Origin: Chryseobacterium sp. MYb264
Lineage (GTDB): Bacteria > Bacteroidota > Bacteroidia > Flavobacteriales > Weeksellaceae
Reading direction: 5' to 3'
NCBI RefSeq assembly: GCF_035974275.1
Contig: NZ_CP142422.1
Location: forward strand, 4,898,001-4,962,000
Length of the DNA stretch: 64,000 nt
Shown here: one piece after another, positions 8,862 to 17,333 of the stretch
How the letters are laid out: the number at the start of each line of letters is the position of its first letter
How positions within the stretch are numbered: position 1 is the stretch's first letter
Notes under the pieces: model-generated
What the model was told of the DNA's origin: nothing
The model's input: the letters and a program-made list of their open reading frames with translations, nothing else
Database searches by the model: none
Position numbers and translations under genes: made by a program

Positions 8862-9690
8862 GGATCAAGTACAAAAGTTGGGGACCAGGCAAAAGAGTTT
8901 AGATAATGTAAGGTAAGATTTTTTGCTCTCGCAGATTTTGCAGATTTTGCAGATGATGCAGATTCTTTTCCTTACACTTTACATATTGAACACGAAGCCC
9001 CGCCAAGTTTTTTGACAACTCCCGTTTTAAGTCTCACCAAACCGTTCCACTTATAAAGGACCGCAAAGGTTAAACAAAGAAAATCAACGATACCATCTGT
9101 GGAAAATCTAAAGGCGATCTGTCGGAAATAAAAATATTCGAGCATCCGTGGCGATAATATGTAGCCCTCAATTTTATCTTTGATAAAATTCTTGCGACTT
9201 AAAAACATAAAGCATTAAAAAATATCTTTGCGGCTTTGCGAAAAACCAACAAATAGAGCAGCATCTGTTTAAATCTGCACGATCTGTGGGGAATAAAAAT
9301 ATTCGAGTATCCGTGGCGATAATATGCAGCCCTCAATTTTATCTTTGATAAAATCCTTGCGACTTAAAAACATAAAGCATTAAAAAATATCTTTGCGGCT
9401 TTGCGAAAAACCAACAAATAGAGCAGCATCTTTGAAAATCTGCACGATCTGTGGGGAATAAAAATATTCGAGTATCCGTGGCGATAATATACTGCCCTCA
9501 ATTTTATCTTTGATAAAATCCTTGCGCCTTAAAAACATCAAGTATTAAAAAAAATCTTTGCGTCTCTGCGAAAAACCAACAGAAACAGCAGCATCTGAAA
9601 ATCTGCGATCTGTGGGAAATAAAAATATTCGTGCATTCGTGGCAAAAAAATACATCTAAACAATTTCTCCCCAAGTTTTGAAACTGATCC
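8862..9690 (-). mobile_element. non-autonomous element, GGATCA family, copy A
   Basis: An 829-bp element without a credible gene. The left end starts GGATCAAGTACAAAAG, and the reverse complement of the right end starts GGATCAGTTTCAAAAC; over about 23 bases these terminal inverted repeats differ at 4 positions. It is flanked by an exact 8-bp duplication TAAAAAGT (8854-8861 and 9691-9698), the mark of transposition. The interior is a stretched 165-bp tandem repeat. Compared with the copy at 11857 it is in reverse orientation. No transposase is present, so it must have been moved in trans. Confidence 0.85.
9147..9645. repeat. 165-bp tandem repeat inside copy A
   Basis: The marker CGTGGCGATAATAT recurs at 9147, 9312 and 9477, exactly 165 nt apart, with a diverged fourth start at about 9638. 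Each unit holds a CGCAAAG-type motif (here CTTTGCG) and an 8-bp hairpin ATTTTATC-TTT-GATAAAAT. The same unit in the other orientation makes up the arrays at 56.5-57.7 kb and 59.8-60.5 kb. The 78-codon open frame on the minus strand here is a by-product of the repeat. Confidence 0.85.
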
Positions 9691-9698
9691 TAAAAAGT

Positions 9699-9986
9699 TT
9701 AAAGAATCTGAGTTGAAATAGTAATGTTAATTTTTGCTAGCGCAGATTTTTCAAATGACGCAGATTTGTTCGCTTAAACTTTACATATTGAAAACGAAGG
9801 TTCACCAAGTTGTTAGACAACCGACCTTTTTAAGATTCACAAAGCCGTTCTATTGATAAAAGATCACGAAGATTGAGCAAAAAAATAGCAGTAGTATCTT
9901 TGAATCTGTAGGAAATAAAAATATTCGTGCATTCGTGGGGAAAAAGCCACCTGAACAATTTTTCCTAAACTGTTAGACTTGATTCA
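9699..9986 (-). mobile_element. degenerate copy of the GGATCA element
   Basis: Directly abutting copy A is a second, older-looking copy. It contains the same internal words (GCGCAGATTTTT, TTTACATATTGAA, AAATATTCGTGCATTCGTGG). Its far end reads, in reverse complement, GAATCAAGTCTAACAG, a variant of the element terminus. The rest of the gap to 10133 shows no gene. Confidence 0.55.
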
Positions 9987-10133
9987 ATAAATGATGATCA
10001 ATGAATGCTTCGATCTGTACGATTCAGAGGTGCTAACTGTTAATAGCGCTGTATCTATTGACATTATCCAGCTCCGATAGGAGCGACCTGATAATAGACG
10101 AAATAAAATTAACGAGAAAGCCCGATATTCCCT

Positions 10134-10712
10134 TTATGGATTTTCCTTCAGTTTTTCCATTTCCTTTAAATAAGCAGAAAGCGGAGTTCCCGTTCGCTTT
10201 TTAAAGGCTAAAGTAAAAGCCTGTTCATTGTTATAGCCCAATTCATCAGCAATTACAGATAATTTGTAGGAACGGAATTTTCTGTCGTCACTCAAACGGT
10301 TAATGGCACATTCTATTCGTAAATCATTCAGATAGGTAGCAAAATTTTTACCTTTATAAATATTAATGATCTCCGATAAATAAGCCGTATTGGTAGTAAG
10401 TTTCTTTGACAGACTGGCCAGGGTAATTCCTTTTTCCAGATATTCACTGTCCTTTTCAAAAGTTTCCAGATCGGCAAGCACTTTATCGACTATATCTCTT
10501 GAAATCGTACAGAAAGTCTTGGTTTTTAGACTCTCTTTCAATTGATTTTCAATAAATTTTTTCTGAAGCTCAAGTTTTAATGTGTAGCTGTTCTTATATT
10601 GTTGTGGCTGGTTATATTTGGGGATATTTCCTGAATATTGTTTTACAAAATTGGTGTAAAGTATGTAAATAATTAATATAATTAGCAATATAAGCAATAA
10701 AATAACATCCAT
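10134..10712 (-). CDS. membrane-anchored AraC-type HTH protein
   Basis: A 192-residue protein. An N-terminal transmembrane helix (about 2-19, a run of L and I) is followed by a linker and a C-terminal AraC/XylS double helix-turn-helix (about 85-185), including LAYLSEIINIYKGKNF-like and VIADELGYNNEQAFTLAFKKRTG segments. In many flavobacterial regulators this TM plus AraC half follows a long TPR sensor region. Here only the membrane and DNA-binding part is present, so it may be a shortened descendant or an independent short form. It lies 55 nt downstream of the isochorismate synthase on the same strand, next to the mobile element. Confidence 0.82.
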   Translation of the reverse strand: MDVILLLILLIILIIYILYTNFVKQYSGNIPKYNQPQQYKNSYTLKLELQKKFIENQLKESLKTKTFCTISRDIVDKVLADLETFEKDSEYLEKGITLASLSKKLTTNTAYLSEIINIYKGKNFATYLNDLRIECAINRLSDDRKFRSYKLSVIADELGYNNEQAFTLAFKKRTGTPLSAYLKEMEKLKENP

Positions 10713-10767
10713 AATTCATCATTTAGTTATTATACAAAAATAGAGTTTTCCCGGTTATACTTTAATT

Positions 10768-11736
10768 TTAAATGAGTTCTAAATTTTTCAGAATCGCTTC
10801 CGATTTGAGTTCAGTTTCCGTCCATTCTTTTTCGGGATTGCTTTGGGCAGTAATACCACCGCCAACGAAAGAATGAACCGAGTTCTGATACAATTTTGAG
10901 CATCTTAAATTCACAAAATACTGAATGGTATCTTCATTTTCAATTCGAATATAACCAGAGTACAATTCGCGTGCAAATTTTTCGAACTTCTGAATGTTTT
11001 CTTTGCAAAATTCTTTTGGAATGCCGCAAACTGCAGGAGTAGGATGCAAATCGTTAATAATATTGTCTAAATCCTGAGGGTTTATTTTTGTTGTAAAATC
11101 CGTCCTGAGATGTTTAATATTTCCTGAAATATGATCATAAGTTTTAGATTCATCAATATGATCAGAATAATTATTTAAAATATTTCTAATATAAGATGAC
11201 ACGGGTTTTTGTTCTTCAATCTCTTTTTCAGACCAGTCTTCATAGACGGGAAGGGTTCCCGCAAGACTCATAGTTTCAAATTCATGTGTTTTTCGGTTGA
11301 ATTTCCCCAATACTTCTGAGAAAGCTCCCATCCATGAATTTTCGCCATCAATAAAGATATATCTGAAGGCGTTTGGATAAGATTTGCAGATATTATCAAA
11401 ACTTGCTTTTAAATCAATTGTATTGAAATTGGTGAAAATTTTTCTACGGGAATACACCATTTTAGGAAGATGATTTTCCTTAATCACCTGAATAACTTTT
11501 TCAAGCTGGCTCAGATATTCCTCTTTTTTTTCGGACTCAAATAGATTGTCGTCTTTGGGCAATAGCTCAGTCGTAATACTTGTATTATTAAACTTTTCAA
11601 TATTTATTTCGATGATATGTCCATTAAAATTCACCTGCCTGATTCCGTCAAATGAATAAAATTGTACGGAATTTTGATCGTTTTTTTCGTCAGTAGAATA
11701 GAGTTTTTCGTCGAAGGGAAGTTTAAAATAGATCAT
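10768..11736 (-). CDS. menF: isochorismate synthase (chorismate-binding enzyme)
   Basis: A 322-residue chorismate-utilising enzyme. Visible signatures are KMVYSRR, AFSEVLGKF, SLAGT, HPTPAVCGIP, ELYSGYIR, GGGI and the final E-x2-W-x-E-x3-K pattern. These fit isochorismate synthase (MenF/EntC) rather than anthranilate synthase. Isochorismate feeds menaquinone in this phylum, or a catechol siderophore in others. No siderophore genes are near, so menaquinone is the better guess. The chain is shorter than most MenF (about 380-430), with a reduced N-terminal domain, as is common in flavobacteria. Upstream of its start lies the inserted mobile element at 11857. Confidence 0.88.
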   Translation of the reverse strand: MIYFKLPFDEKLYSTDEKNDQNSVQFYSFDGIRQVNFNGHIIEINIEKFNNTSITTELLPKDDNLFESEKKEEYLSQLEKVIQVIKENHLPKMVYSRRKIFTNFNTIDLKASFDNICKSYPNAFRYIFIDGENSWMGAFSEVLGKFNRKTHEFETMSLAGTLPVYEDWSEKEIEEQKPVSSYIRNILNNYSDHIDESKTYDHISGNIKHLRTDFTTKINPQDLDNIINDLHPTPAVCGIPKEFCKENIQKFEKFARELYSGYIRIENEDTIQYFVNLRCSKLYQNSVHSFVGGGITAQSNPEKEWTETELKSEAILKNLELI

Positions 11737-11856
11737 CGGTTATATGCTTGGTCATCTTTTATTTGGGAATTTATATCGTCAGTCCCCAGATTTACATTTC
11801 TTTCTGCAAAGGTATTATTAGTCTTAAAAATGTCAAAATCATTTACTACTAATTTT

Positions 11857-12181
11857 GGATCAGTTTCAAAACTTGGAGAGAAATTGTTTAGATGTATTTT
11901 TTGCCACGAATGCAAGAATATTTTTATTTCCCACAAATCGCACAGATTTTTACAGGTGCTGCTGCTGGTATTTTTTGCTTAATCTTCGAGATCTTTTATC
12001 AATAGAACGGCTTGGTGAGCCTTAAAACGGGAATTTTCAAAAAACTTGGGGTGGCTTTGTGTTCAATATTTAAAGTGTAAGGAAAAGGATCTGCATCATT
12101 AGCAAAATCTGCGAGCGCAGAAAATTTCATCTTACATTATCTGAACTTTTTTGCCTAGTCCTCAACTTTTGTACTTGATCC
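11857..12181 (+). mobile_element. non-autonomous element, GGATCA family, copy B
   Basis: A compact 325-bp copy with a left end starting GGATCAGTTTCAAAAC and a right end whose reverse complement starts GGATCAAGTACAAAAG. Exact 8-bp direct repeats CTAATTTT flank it (11849-11856 and 12182-12189). It contains one incomplete copy of the unit (CCACGAATGC...AATATTTTTATTTCCCAC) and a right module with AACGGCTTGGTGAGCCT. It sits about 120 bp upstream of the isochorismate synthase start, so it may have cut that gene from its old promoter or partner. A 67-codon open frame reading through it is an artefact. Confidence 0.87.
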
Positions 12182-12276
12182 CTAATTTTTAAAGGTGCTT
12201 AGCGCTTATCTTAATCAGGCCGCACCCTTCAGATAAGAAGGAGAAGGCTTCGTTATTAATTTCTCGAAGCCCTATC

Positions 12277-13011
12277 TTACCGAAATTGATCTACCTCAGC
12301 CATCAGCGTCCTGAAATAGTTTTGGCATTTCGCGATATGGGTTCCGTACCACGAGAAGGCTTCTCCGTCAACAATGATTATTTTTTTATCAGGAAAAACG
12401 TCTTTCATTTCTTCAATATGTTTTTCTCTAAATGGAAAAGGCTCTGAAGACAGCATAATAATATCCGCTGCTGCTAAATCGCTGATCTGAATTTCCGGAT
12501 AGCGCTTTCTATCTTTAAAAATATTCTCAAAACCGGTTTCTGCCAAAATTTGATGAATAAAAGTATCTGAACCTATTGTCATATAAGGATTTTTCCAAAT
12601 GAGATAAGCTACTTTTATTTTTGAATTAATTTTAATATCATTTAAAATTTCGTAGATCTTAAGATTAAAAAGCTGAGCTTTTTCTTCTTTATTACAAATC
12701 TTCCCAAGGTTTTTAAGCAAATAATAATTGTCTTCAATATTTTCTACATTAGTCACAATTACCTTACAATCATCCATTAAAGATTCAACCTGTTCTTTAT
12801 TATTTTCTTCCTTATTGGCAAGAATCAGATCAGGTTTTAACGCCCTTATTTTATCGATGTTGATATTTTTTGTACCTCCGACAACGGGTACATTTTTTAC
12901 TTTTCCTTCGGGATGAATACAAAATTTTGTCCTTCCAATAATTTCCTTTTCGGTTAAACCTAAGTCAAATAAAGTTTCTGTGATGGAAGGAACGAGAGAG
13001 ACTATCTTCAT
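12277..13011 (-). CDS. helical-backbone metal/corrinoid receptor-like protein
   Basis: A 244-residue protein of the TroA/BtuF-like (helical backbone metal receptor) superfamily. It starts KIVSLVPSITETLFDLGL, the usual N-terminal strand and helix, followed by EIIGRTKFCIHP, then VPVVGGTKNINIDKIRALKPDLILANKEENN. No signal peptide or lipoprotein cysteine is present, so it is not a normal periplasmic binding protein. Cytoplasmic BtuF-like proteins of this length are widespread in Bacteroidota, with unknown ligand. Its ATG shares a base with the stop of the upstream membrane protein (TAATG), indicating coupling. Confidence 0.82.
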   Translation of the reverse strand: MKIVSLVPSITETLFDLGLTEKEIIGRTKFCIHPEGKVKNVPVVGGTKNINIDKIRALKPDLILANKEENNKEQVESLMDDCKVIVTNVENIEDNYYLLKNLGKICNKEEKAQLFNLKIYEILNDIKINSKIKVAYLIWKNPYMTIGSDTFIHQILAETGFENIFKDRKRYPEIQISDLAAADIIMLSSEPFPFREKHIEEMKDVFPDKKIIIVDGEAFSWYGTHIAKCQNYFRTLMAEVDQFR

Positions 13012-14402
13012 TAGCGTGTTTTAAATATGTATAAATAAAATCCTTCGTCCATAGGATAAATATACAAAATTTCACGTTTTTTCAAGTCTAATGTAGTATA
13101 AATAAAACTTTCGGTAAGACCTCTTGGAACAAATTTCTCACCCGAAGTGGAGACTAAGCCGATTTGGTTGATATTTTTACCGTTAAAATAAGTTTTATAA
13201 GTATCTGCATCTTTGCTCCTTAATGCCAGTAAAAATATTGCGTCATTCAGTCCGTATCCGTCATAAGTTAAAGAAGGGGAGTAGTATGCAACATAACCGG
13301 CATCCATAATAGAAACCCTGTCTTTTTTCGTCAGATGTTTTGTCCATTCTTTATAACTGGTGTTAAACCCTTTTTTTGTAACCTCCACGCCCTGCATACT
13401 TTCATAAAAATTAGTACAAAGATCGAACATCCGCAATACAGTAGCCACAAGGATAATCTTCTTGATGATGGACCATTTGTCCTGAAATTTTTCAGCGCTG
13501 AAGAATAAAAAGTAAGCTGTTAACGGAAATAAATATCTGATATAAATGCTCGATGAGTAGCTGGCGATATGGAAGGTGTAATAGTAAATCAGGATGAATA
13601 AAGGCAGGAGTTTTAAGTATTTTTTCTCTTCGAAAAGCTGAAGTAAAATGGGGCAAAAAACAATAAGATAGCCTATGAATACTTTGACACTCATCATATT
13701 GAAGGTCGATAGATGAGATTTTAATATCAGCGGTAACGGAATATAAAAGTCAAAAAATATCAGATAAAAGCCTGCAAAAAGTAAAATGCCAAGAGCAGAA
13801 ATACATAATCTCCGGAAAAAATCTTTTGAAAATATTTTTGAATTTAAAATATAAAATATCTGAAAAACAGCAAATTCCGGGCGGATTAAGGGCAGCAAAA
13901 TACTGTAGTAATTTTTATCCGAGTCAAACTTAATCAGGAATTGATAAAGGATTATAAGAGCCAAAACAGATTCGAGACCGTGGGTTGAATTTAAATACAG
14001 CCAGACAGTAAAAAAAATTCCGAACGAGATATTAAAGATTTTTGAAAAGATGTTTCCTCTGAAATCAAAAGCAGAGATGAGCCTATATATCAGAAAGAGC
14101 CCGATTAATGCATTGATAACGATAAATGAGTTTTCAGGTTTTATCTGTATGAAAGCGAATAAAGCGAGAATCCACATCCATAGTAAACTGGTTTGGCCGT
14201 TTCCCTGATATTCAGGATCCAGGTTATACCAGGGTTTGAAGTGTTCCGCGAAATTTTTAGAATACTGAAAGGTAATGAATGAATCATCAATGATTAAATC
14301 ATGTTTAATAAGCAGTAAAATAAGGAAAGTCAGACTGAAAAATGCAAATAATATTCTTTTCCACAATATATTTTGGCTGTGGGATAGATTACAATCAGTC
14401 AT
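13011..14402 (-). CDS. polytopic membrane protein, GT-C glycosyltransferase-like
   Basis: A 463-residue protein with about 10-11 hydrophobic helices. Just after the first helix is DDSFITFQYSKNFAEHF, which resembles the acidic-pair loop (D-D-x-F/Y-x4-R/Y) of GT-C sugar transferases that use polyprenyl-linked donors. The C-terminal third is soluble and contains MDAGYVAYYSPSLTYDGYGLND, also like this group. The donor and acceptor are unknown. It starts 10 nt after the mgtE stop and overlaps the next gene, so the three are probably one transcript. The GT-C assignment rests on motif and topology only. Confidence 0.65.
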   Translation of the reverse strand: MTDCNLSHSQNILWKRILFAFFSLTFLILLLIKHDLIIDDSFITFQYSKNFAEHFKPWYNLDPEYQGNGQTSLLWMWILALFAFIQIKPENSFIVINALIGLFLIYRLISAFDFRGNIFSKIFNISFGIFFTVWLYLNSTHGLESVLALIILYQFLIKFDSDKNYYSILLPLIRPEFAVFQIFYILNSKIFSKDFFRRLCISALGILLFAGFYLIFFDFYIPLPLILKSHLSTFNMMSVKVFIGYLIVFCPILLQLFEEKKYLKLLPLFILIYYYTFHIASYSSSIYIRYLFPLTAYFLFFSAEKFQDKWSIIKKIILVATVLRMFDLCTNFYESMQGVEVTKKGFNTSYKEWTKHLTKKDRVSIMDAGYVAYYSPSLTYDGYGLNDAIFLLALRSKDADTYKTYFNGKNINQIGLVSTSGEKFVPRGLTESFIYTTLDLKKREILYIYPMDEGFYLYIFKTR

Positions 14403-14412
14403 AATAAATAAT

Positions 14413-15735
14413 TTACAGCAATTTACCTGTTAAGAAAAGTCCTGCAACGGAAAAATAAATAATAAGCCCCGTAACATCTACCAAAGTAGCCACAAAAGGC
14501 GCGGAAGATGTCGCAGGATCCAGATTTAATTTTTTGAGAATAAAAGGAACCATCGAGCCGGAAAGGGTTCCCCAAAGGACGATGAGAACAAGAGAAACGG
14601 CGACACTGAGGCCTACAAATACCCAATGGATACCGTAGTTAAATAACCCTGTTTCATGCCAGACCATAATTCTAAGAAATCCTATCACTCCCAGAATTCC
14701 ACCGAGAAGAAGCCCTGTAAAAATCTCTTTTTTCATCACGTACCACCAGTCTTTCAAACCGATTTCCTGAAGCGCCATGGCTCTGATAATAAGGGTTGCA
14801 GCCTGAGAACCTGAATTCCCGCCACTGGAAATGATGAGCGGTACAAATAAAGCCAACACAACAGCTTTCTGAATTTCATCTTCAAAATAGCCCATTGCAG
14901 AGGCTGTAAGCATTTCAGAGAAGAAAAGAATAATCAGCCATGTTCCTCTCTTTTTTACCATTTCTACCAGAGAGGTCTGGGTATAAGGTAAATCTAACGC
15001 TTCCAATCCACCAAATTTCTGGATATCTTCTGTGTTTTGGGATTCAATCTGATCCAAAATATCATCAATGGTAACAATTCCTACCAAAACACCGGACTCT
15101 GTTACAATAGGGAGAGCGCCTCTGTCGTATTTTTCGAAATACTGTACAGCATCTTCTTTTGAGGTAGTGGTTGTTATGGCCACGAAGTGATTATCCGTTA
15201 TGTCCGAAATTAAAGTATCCTCTTCTGCCAACAGTAAACTTCCCAGGGCGATATCGTCAATCAGCCGGTTTCTTTCGTCGACAACGTAGAGGTAGTTCAT
15301 GGTTTCTACCTTGCTTCCTACCTTTTTGATCTGCTGAAGACATCTTTTTATGGTCCATTCCTTACGGATCTGGATATAATAAGGCGTCATCAAACGGGCA
15401 ATGGAGTCTGAATTATACCCTAAGAGTTTAAGGGCAATTCTCCTTTCCTGAGGATTCAGATGGTTGATGGAATATTTAATCAGTTCATCAGGGAAATCTT
15501 CAAAAAGAGCCGTCCTGTCATCGGGAGTCATGGCATTCAGAATTTCTGAAACCTCGTCACTTCCGATGCTTCTGATAGTTTCTTCCTGAAAATCAGGATC
15601 AAGGTGAGAGAATACTTCGGCTTTGTATTCTTTCGGAACTTTCAAAAACGCCAAAAGCCTCTCGTCAGCGTGAAGTTCACTAAGAGTCTCTGCAATATCG
15701 GCCGGGTTAAAGATAAGTTCGTCTTTAGAATTCAA
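14413..15735 (-). CDS. mgtE: MgtE magnesium transporter
   Basis: A 440-residue Mg2+ channel/transporter. An N-terminal MgtE superhelical domain (about 1-125) is followed by two CBS domains (about 130-255), which sense cytoplasmic Mg2+, and a five-helix membrane domain (about 265-440). Family motifs include [15 protein letters not shown] and [19 protein letters not shown]; the latter contains the pore aspartate. The only start that keeps the full N-domain is TTG at 15735, which lies 22 nt downstream of a promoter element TATTTTTG (minus strand, 15765 to 15758). It is the first gene of a three-gene minus-strand unit. Confidence 0.95.
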   Translation of the reverse strand: MNSKDELIFNPADIAETLSELHADERLLAFLKVPKEYKAEVFSHLDPDFQEETIRSIGSDEVSEILNAMTPDDRTALFEDFPDELIKYSINHLNPQERRIALKLLGYNSDSIARLMTPYYIQIRKEWTIKRCLQQIKKVGSKVETMNYLYVVDERNRLIDDIALGSLLLAEEDTLISDITDNHFVAITTTTSKEDAVQYFEKYDRGALPIVTESGVLVGIVTIDDILDQIESQNTEDIQKFGGLEALDLPYTQTSLVEMVKKRGTWLIILFFSEMLTASAMGYFEDEIQKAVVLALFVPLIISSGGNSGSQAATLIIRAMALQEIGLKDWWYVMKKEIFTGLLLGGILGVIGFLRIMVWHETGLFNYGIHWVFVGLSVAVSLVLIVLWGTLSGSMVPFILKKLNLDPATSSAPFVATLVDVTGLIIYFSVAGLFLTGKLL

Positions 15736-15757
15736 AACGTTAAGATTTTAGGATATG

Positions 15758-15765
15758 CAAAAATA
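15758..15765 (-). promoter_or_regulatory. -7 promoter element of mgtE
   Basis: The minus strand reads TATTTTTG, an exact TAnnTTTG, ending 22 nt before the TTG start of mgtE. It supports the TTG start, since the transcript would begin near 15752. Confidence 0.55.
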
Positions 15766-15841
15766 GGGCAAATTTTTAAAATTGGAGAATGTTGACATAA
15801 AATTAAGGATTTCTTAAGATTTCTGTAGGATATAAATAAAG

Positions 15842-15866
15842 AACATCCGCTAAAAAACGGATGCTC
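15842..15866 (-). terminator. terminator after the peptide cluster
   Basis: CATCCG (15844-15849) pairs with CGGATG (15858-15863). On the minus strand the hairpin is followed by a T-rich stretch. It lies about 40 nt beyond the last of the three peptide genes. Confidence 0.6.
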
Positions 15867-15903
15867 AAAAAAATTAAATTTAAAATAAAGTTCCATGTGG
15901 ATG

Positions 15904-16065
15904 TTATGAAAGGAGGGTACAGATCGGAATATCTGAATACACACATACTCCGTAGCTGCAGCATTGGAAAAAGTCACACTGATCGTCTGCAGTGCATTTT
16001 ACAATTTTTCCGCCACCGTTGATGGCTTTTTGCTGTTGTCGGTTTAATTTCTTTAAGTTTTTCAT
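15904..16065 (-). CDS. double-glycine-leader cysteine-rich peptide 1
   Basis: A 53-residue peptide. The leader MKNLKKLNRQQQKAINGG (residues 1-18) is of the Bacteroidota bacteriocin-like type that ends in Gly-Gly. The predicted mature part holds six cysteines at 24, 30, 35, 36, 41 and 49, spaced C-x5-C-x4-CC-x4-C-x7-C, which fits the inhibitor cystine knot pattern. It should be cut and exported by a peptidase-containing ABC transporter, but none lies in this window. Two paralogues with the same leader and cysteine register follow in the 5' direction. Its activity (antimicrobial, signal, other) is unknown. Confidence 0.8.
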   Translation of the reverse strand: MKNLKKLNRQQQKAINGGGKIVKCTADDQCDFFQCCSYGVCVYSDIPICTLLS

Positions 16066-16078
16066 AGTTTATCAGGAA

Positions 16079-16225
16079 TTAGTTAATTGCACATCTGATG
16101 TTGGAACATCGGTCTTCACAGCACCATAATCCTAGGCAATCATTGTCGGTTCTGCACCTTTTAGCTATGGCAGCGCCGGTGATAACGGCCTGTTCTTTTC
16201 TGGAAAGTTTTTTCAGATTTTTCAT
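16079..16225 (-). CDS. double-glycine-type leader cysteine-rich peptide 2
   Basis: A 48-residue peptide, the middle one of three paralogues. The leader MKNLKKLSRKEQAVITGA ends in Gly-Ala rather than Gly-Gly, a common variant of this processing site. The core has cysteines at 24, 30, 35, 36, 40 and 45: C-x5-C-x4-CC-x3-C-x4-C, with a Trp just before the CC pair. Start ATG and stop are both clear, and 13 nt separate it from peptide 1. Same family and export route as its neighbours; function unknown. Confidence 0.8.
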   Translation of the reverse strand: MKNLKKLSRKEQAVITGAAIAKRCRTDNDCLGLWCCEDRCSNIRCAIN

Positions 16226-16237
16226 ATTGTTCAGATT

Positions 16238-16381
16238 TTAAGGTTCAAGACAGGCAAATTCCATACAGGTTCCACCGCAGCACCATCCGTAGACGCATTC
16301 TGAATTACTTTTACATTTTTTCAATGCTCCACCATTGATCAGTTGCTGATCTTTTCGTGAAAGCTTCTTTAAATTTTTCAT
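16238..16381 (-). CDS. double-glycine-leader cysteine-rich peptide 3
   Basis: A 47-residue peptide, first of the three in the direction of transcription. The leader MKNLKKLSRKDQQLINGG is followed by a core with cysteines at 23, 29, 34, 35, 39 and 44 (C-x5-C-x4-CC-x3-C-x4-C), again with Trp before the CC pair. The three genes are 12-13 nt apart and so form one transcript. A weak -7-like TATTTTAG lies upstream on the minus strand. Such leader families are frequent in Chryseobacterium genomes, where they are listed as bacteriocin-like; no target is known. Confidence 0.8.
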   Translation of the reverse strand: MKNLKKLSRKDQQLINGGALKKCKSNSECVYGWCCGGTCMEFACLEP

Positions 16382-16609
16382 ATGATTTAGTTTTAATGTT
16401 GAACTAAAATAATAAAAAATTCCATATTATTCACTAGTCAATGAAAATATTTTTAATGTAAATGATTAATTTTTAGAATTATGCAATGTTTTTTTTGATT
16501 TACAGCAAATGTGAAACACTTGTGAATACAAGTGGAAAGAGAAGTTTTAAAGTAAATAAAACGTAAAGAAAAATGAAAAAGTTATAAAAAATTAATTTTA
16601 AACTATAAA

Positions 16610-17161
16610 CTAAAAACCTGTCTCCGAAGAAGATTTTATTTTTCTGAGTTTCTTTAGAATATCCTTAATGGCCCCATTGGTTCCGATTTTTACAGAGTTG
16701 CTGGTAGATCCTAAAAGGCGCATGTTCTTCCGATAGGTGTCGTAGTCTGTTTCGGTTAAAAGATTTCCTTCTGCATCAAAAAGCTTCATACTGACCACAA
16801 CCTGATTCGAGAAAACATACTTTCCAAGACCCACTTTAAAATACTTTACCTTGGGAACAACCACAAAATCCGCTTCGTTGTTAGTACTGTAATCGATGAT
16901 GGTTTTTGGGTCAATGCTATCGAAGGAGACCTGGGTTTCAGTCCTGATCATTTTATTTTTTCGTTCGCTGAGGTTATCTGAAACGGCACTGAAAAATGCA
17001 TGATTAGTGGGTTCCTTTATTTCCTCAATATCAGGTTCTACCTCGGGATTGAAGTATAGGATTTTTTTTATTTTATCGGTTGAGTTTTTCTGCGCTTTTA
17101 GAAGGGCAGTTCCCGAAAATAATAATAAAGCAAGCGTAACAAAAGATATAGATTTTCTCAT
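16610..17161 (-). CDS. exported protein of unknown function
   Basis: About 183 residues with a signal peptide (RKSISFVTLALLLFSGTALLKAQ). The ATG at 17161 is preferred to the GTG one codon upstream. The mature part has alternating beta strands and a segment DFVVVPKVKYFKVGLGKYV followed by VVSMKLFDAEGNLL, a layout seen in small envelope proteins of the CsgG/GNA1162-like kind, but no family is recognised with confidence. No lipoprotein cysteine. It is monocistronic between the peptide cluster and the divergent rpsO. The gap 16382-16609 shows no gene. Confidence 0.7.
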   Translation of the reverse strand: MRKSISFVTLALLLFSGTALLKAQKNSTDKIKKILYFNPEVEPDIEEIKEPTNHAFFSAVSDNLSERKNKMIRTETQVSFDSIDPKTIIDYSTNNEADFVVVPKVKYFKVGLGKYVFSNQVVVSMKLFDAEGNLLTETDYDTYRKNMRLLGSTSNSVKIGTNGAIKDILKKLRKIKSSSETGF

Positions 17162-17267
17162 CACTAATTCGAATGCAAAATTACTGCCTTTTAGTTGGAT
17201 ACCATAATTTATTTAAGAAATATTTAACATTTTTTTCTATCAAATTTGATACATGAAATCAATAATG

Positions 17268-17298
17268 TTTGTGATTTCAAAAAATAGTTGTAATTTTG
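17268..17298 (+). promoter_or_regulatory. rpsO promoter
   Basis: A -33 TTTG (17268-17271) and -7 TAATTTTG (17291-17298) are separated by exactly 19 nt, the consensus for the Bacteroidota housekeeping sigma factor. The rpsO ATG is 35 nt further on. This is the best-matched promoter in the window. Confidence 0.85.
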
Positions 17299-17333
17299 CA
17301 GCCGTTACATAATAATCATTAAACAATATTGGA

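Noticed and set aside
8972..9208. 78-codon open frame on the minus strand
   Set aside because: It lies wholly in the GGATCA-element repeats, its text is a translation of repeat words, and it has no promoter of its own.
9991..10133. Small gene between the degenerate element and the AraC-type gene
   Set aside because: Only short frames; the TCCGATAGGAGCGACCTGATA stretch looks like another dispersed intergenic word rather than coding DNA.
11733..11936. 67-codon frame overlapping the isochorismate synthase start
   Set aside because: Its first half is the translated element terminus; the same words appear in a 69-codon frame at 59705-59914. It depends on the inserted element.
15732..15977. 81-codon minus-strand frame over the start of the peptide region
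   Set aside because: It overlaps the mgtE promoter and runs in another frame through peptide 1; the peptide frames with leader and cysteines are far better supported.
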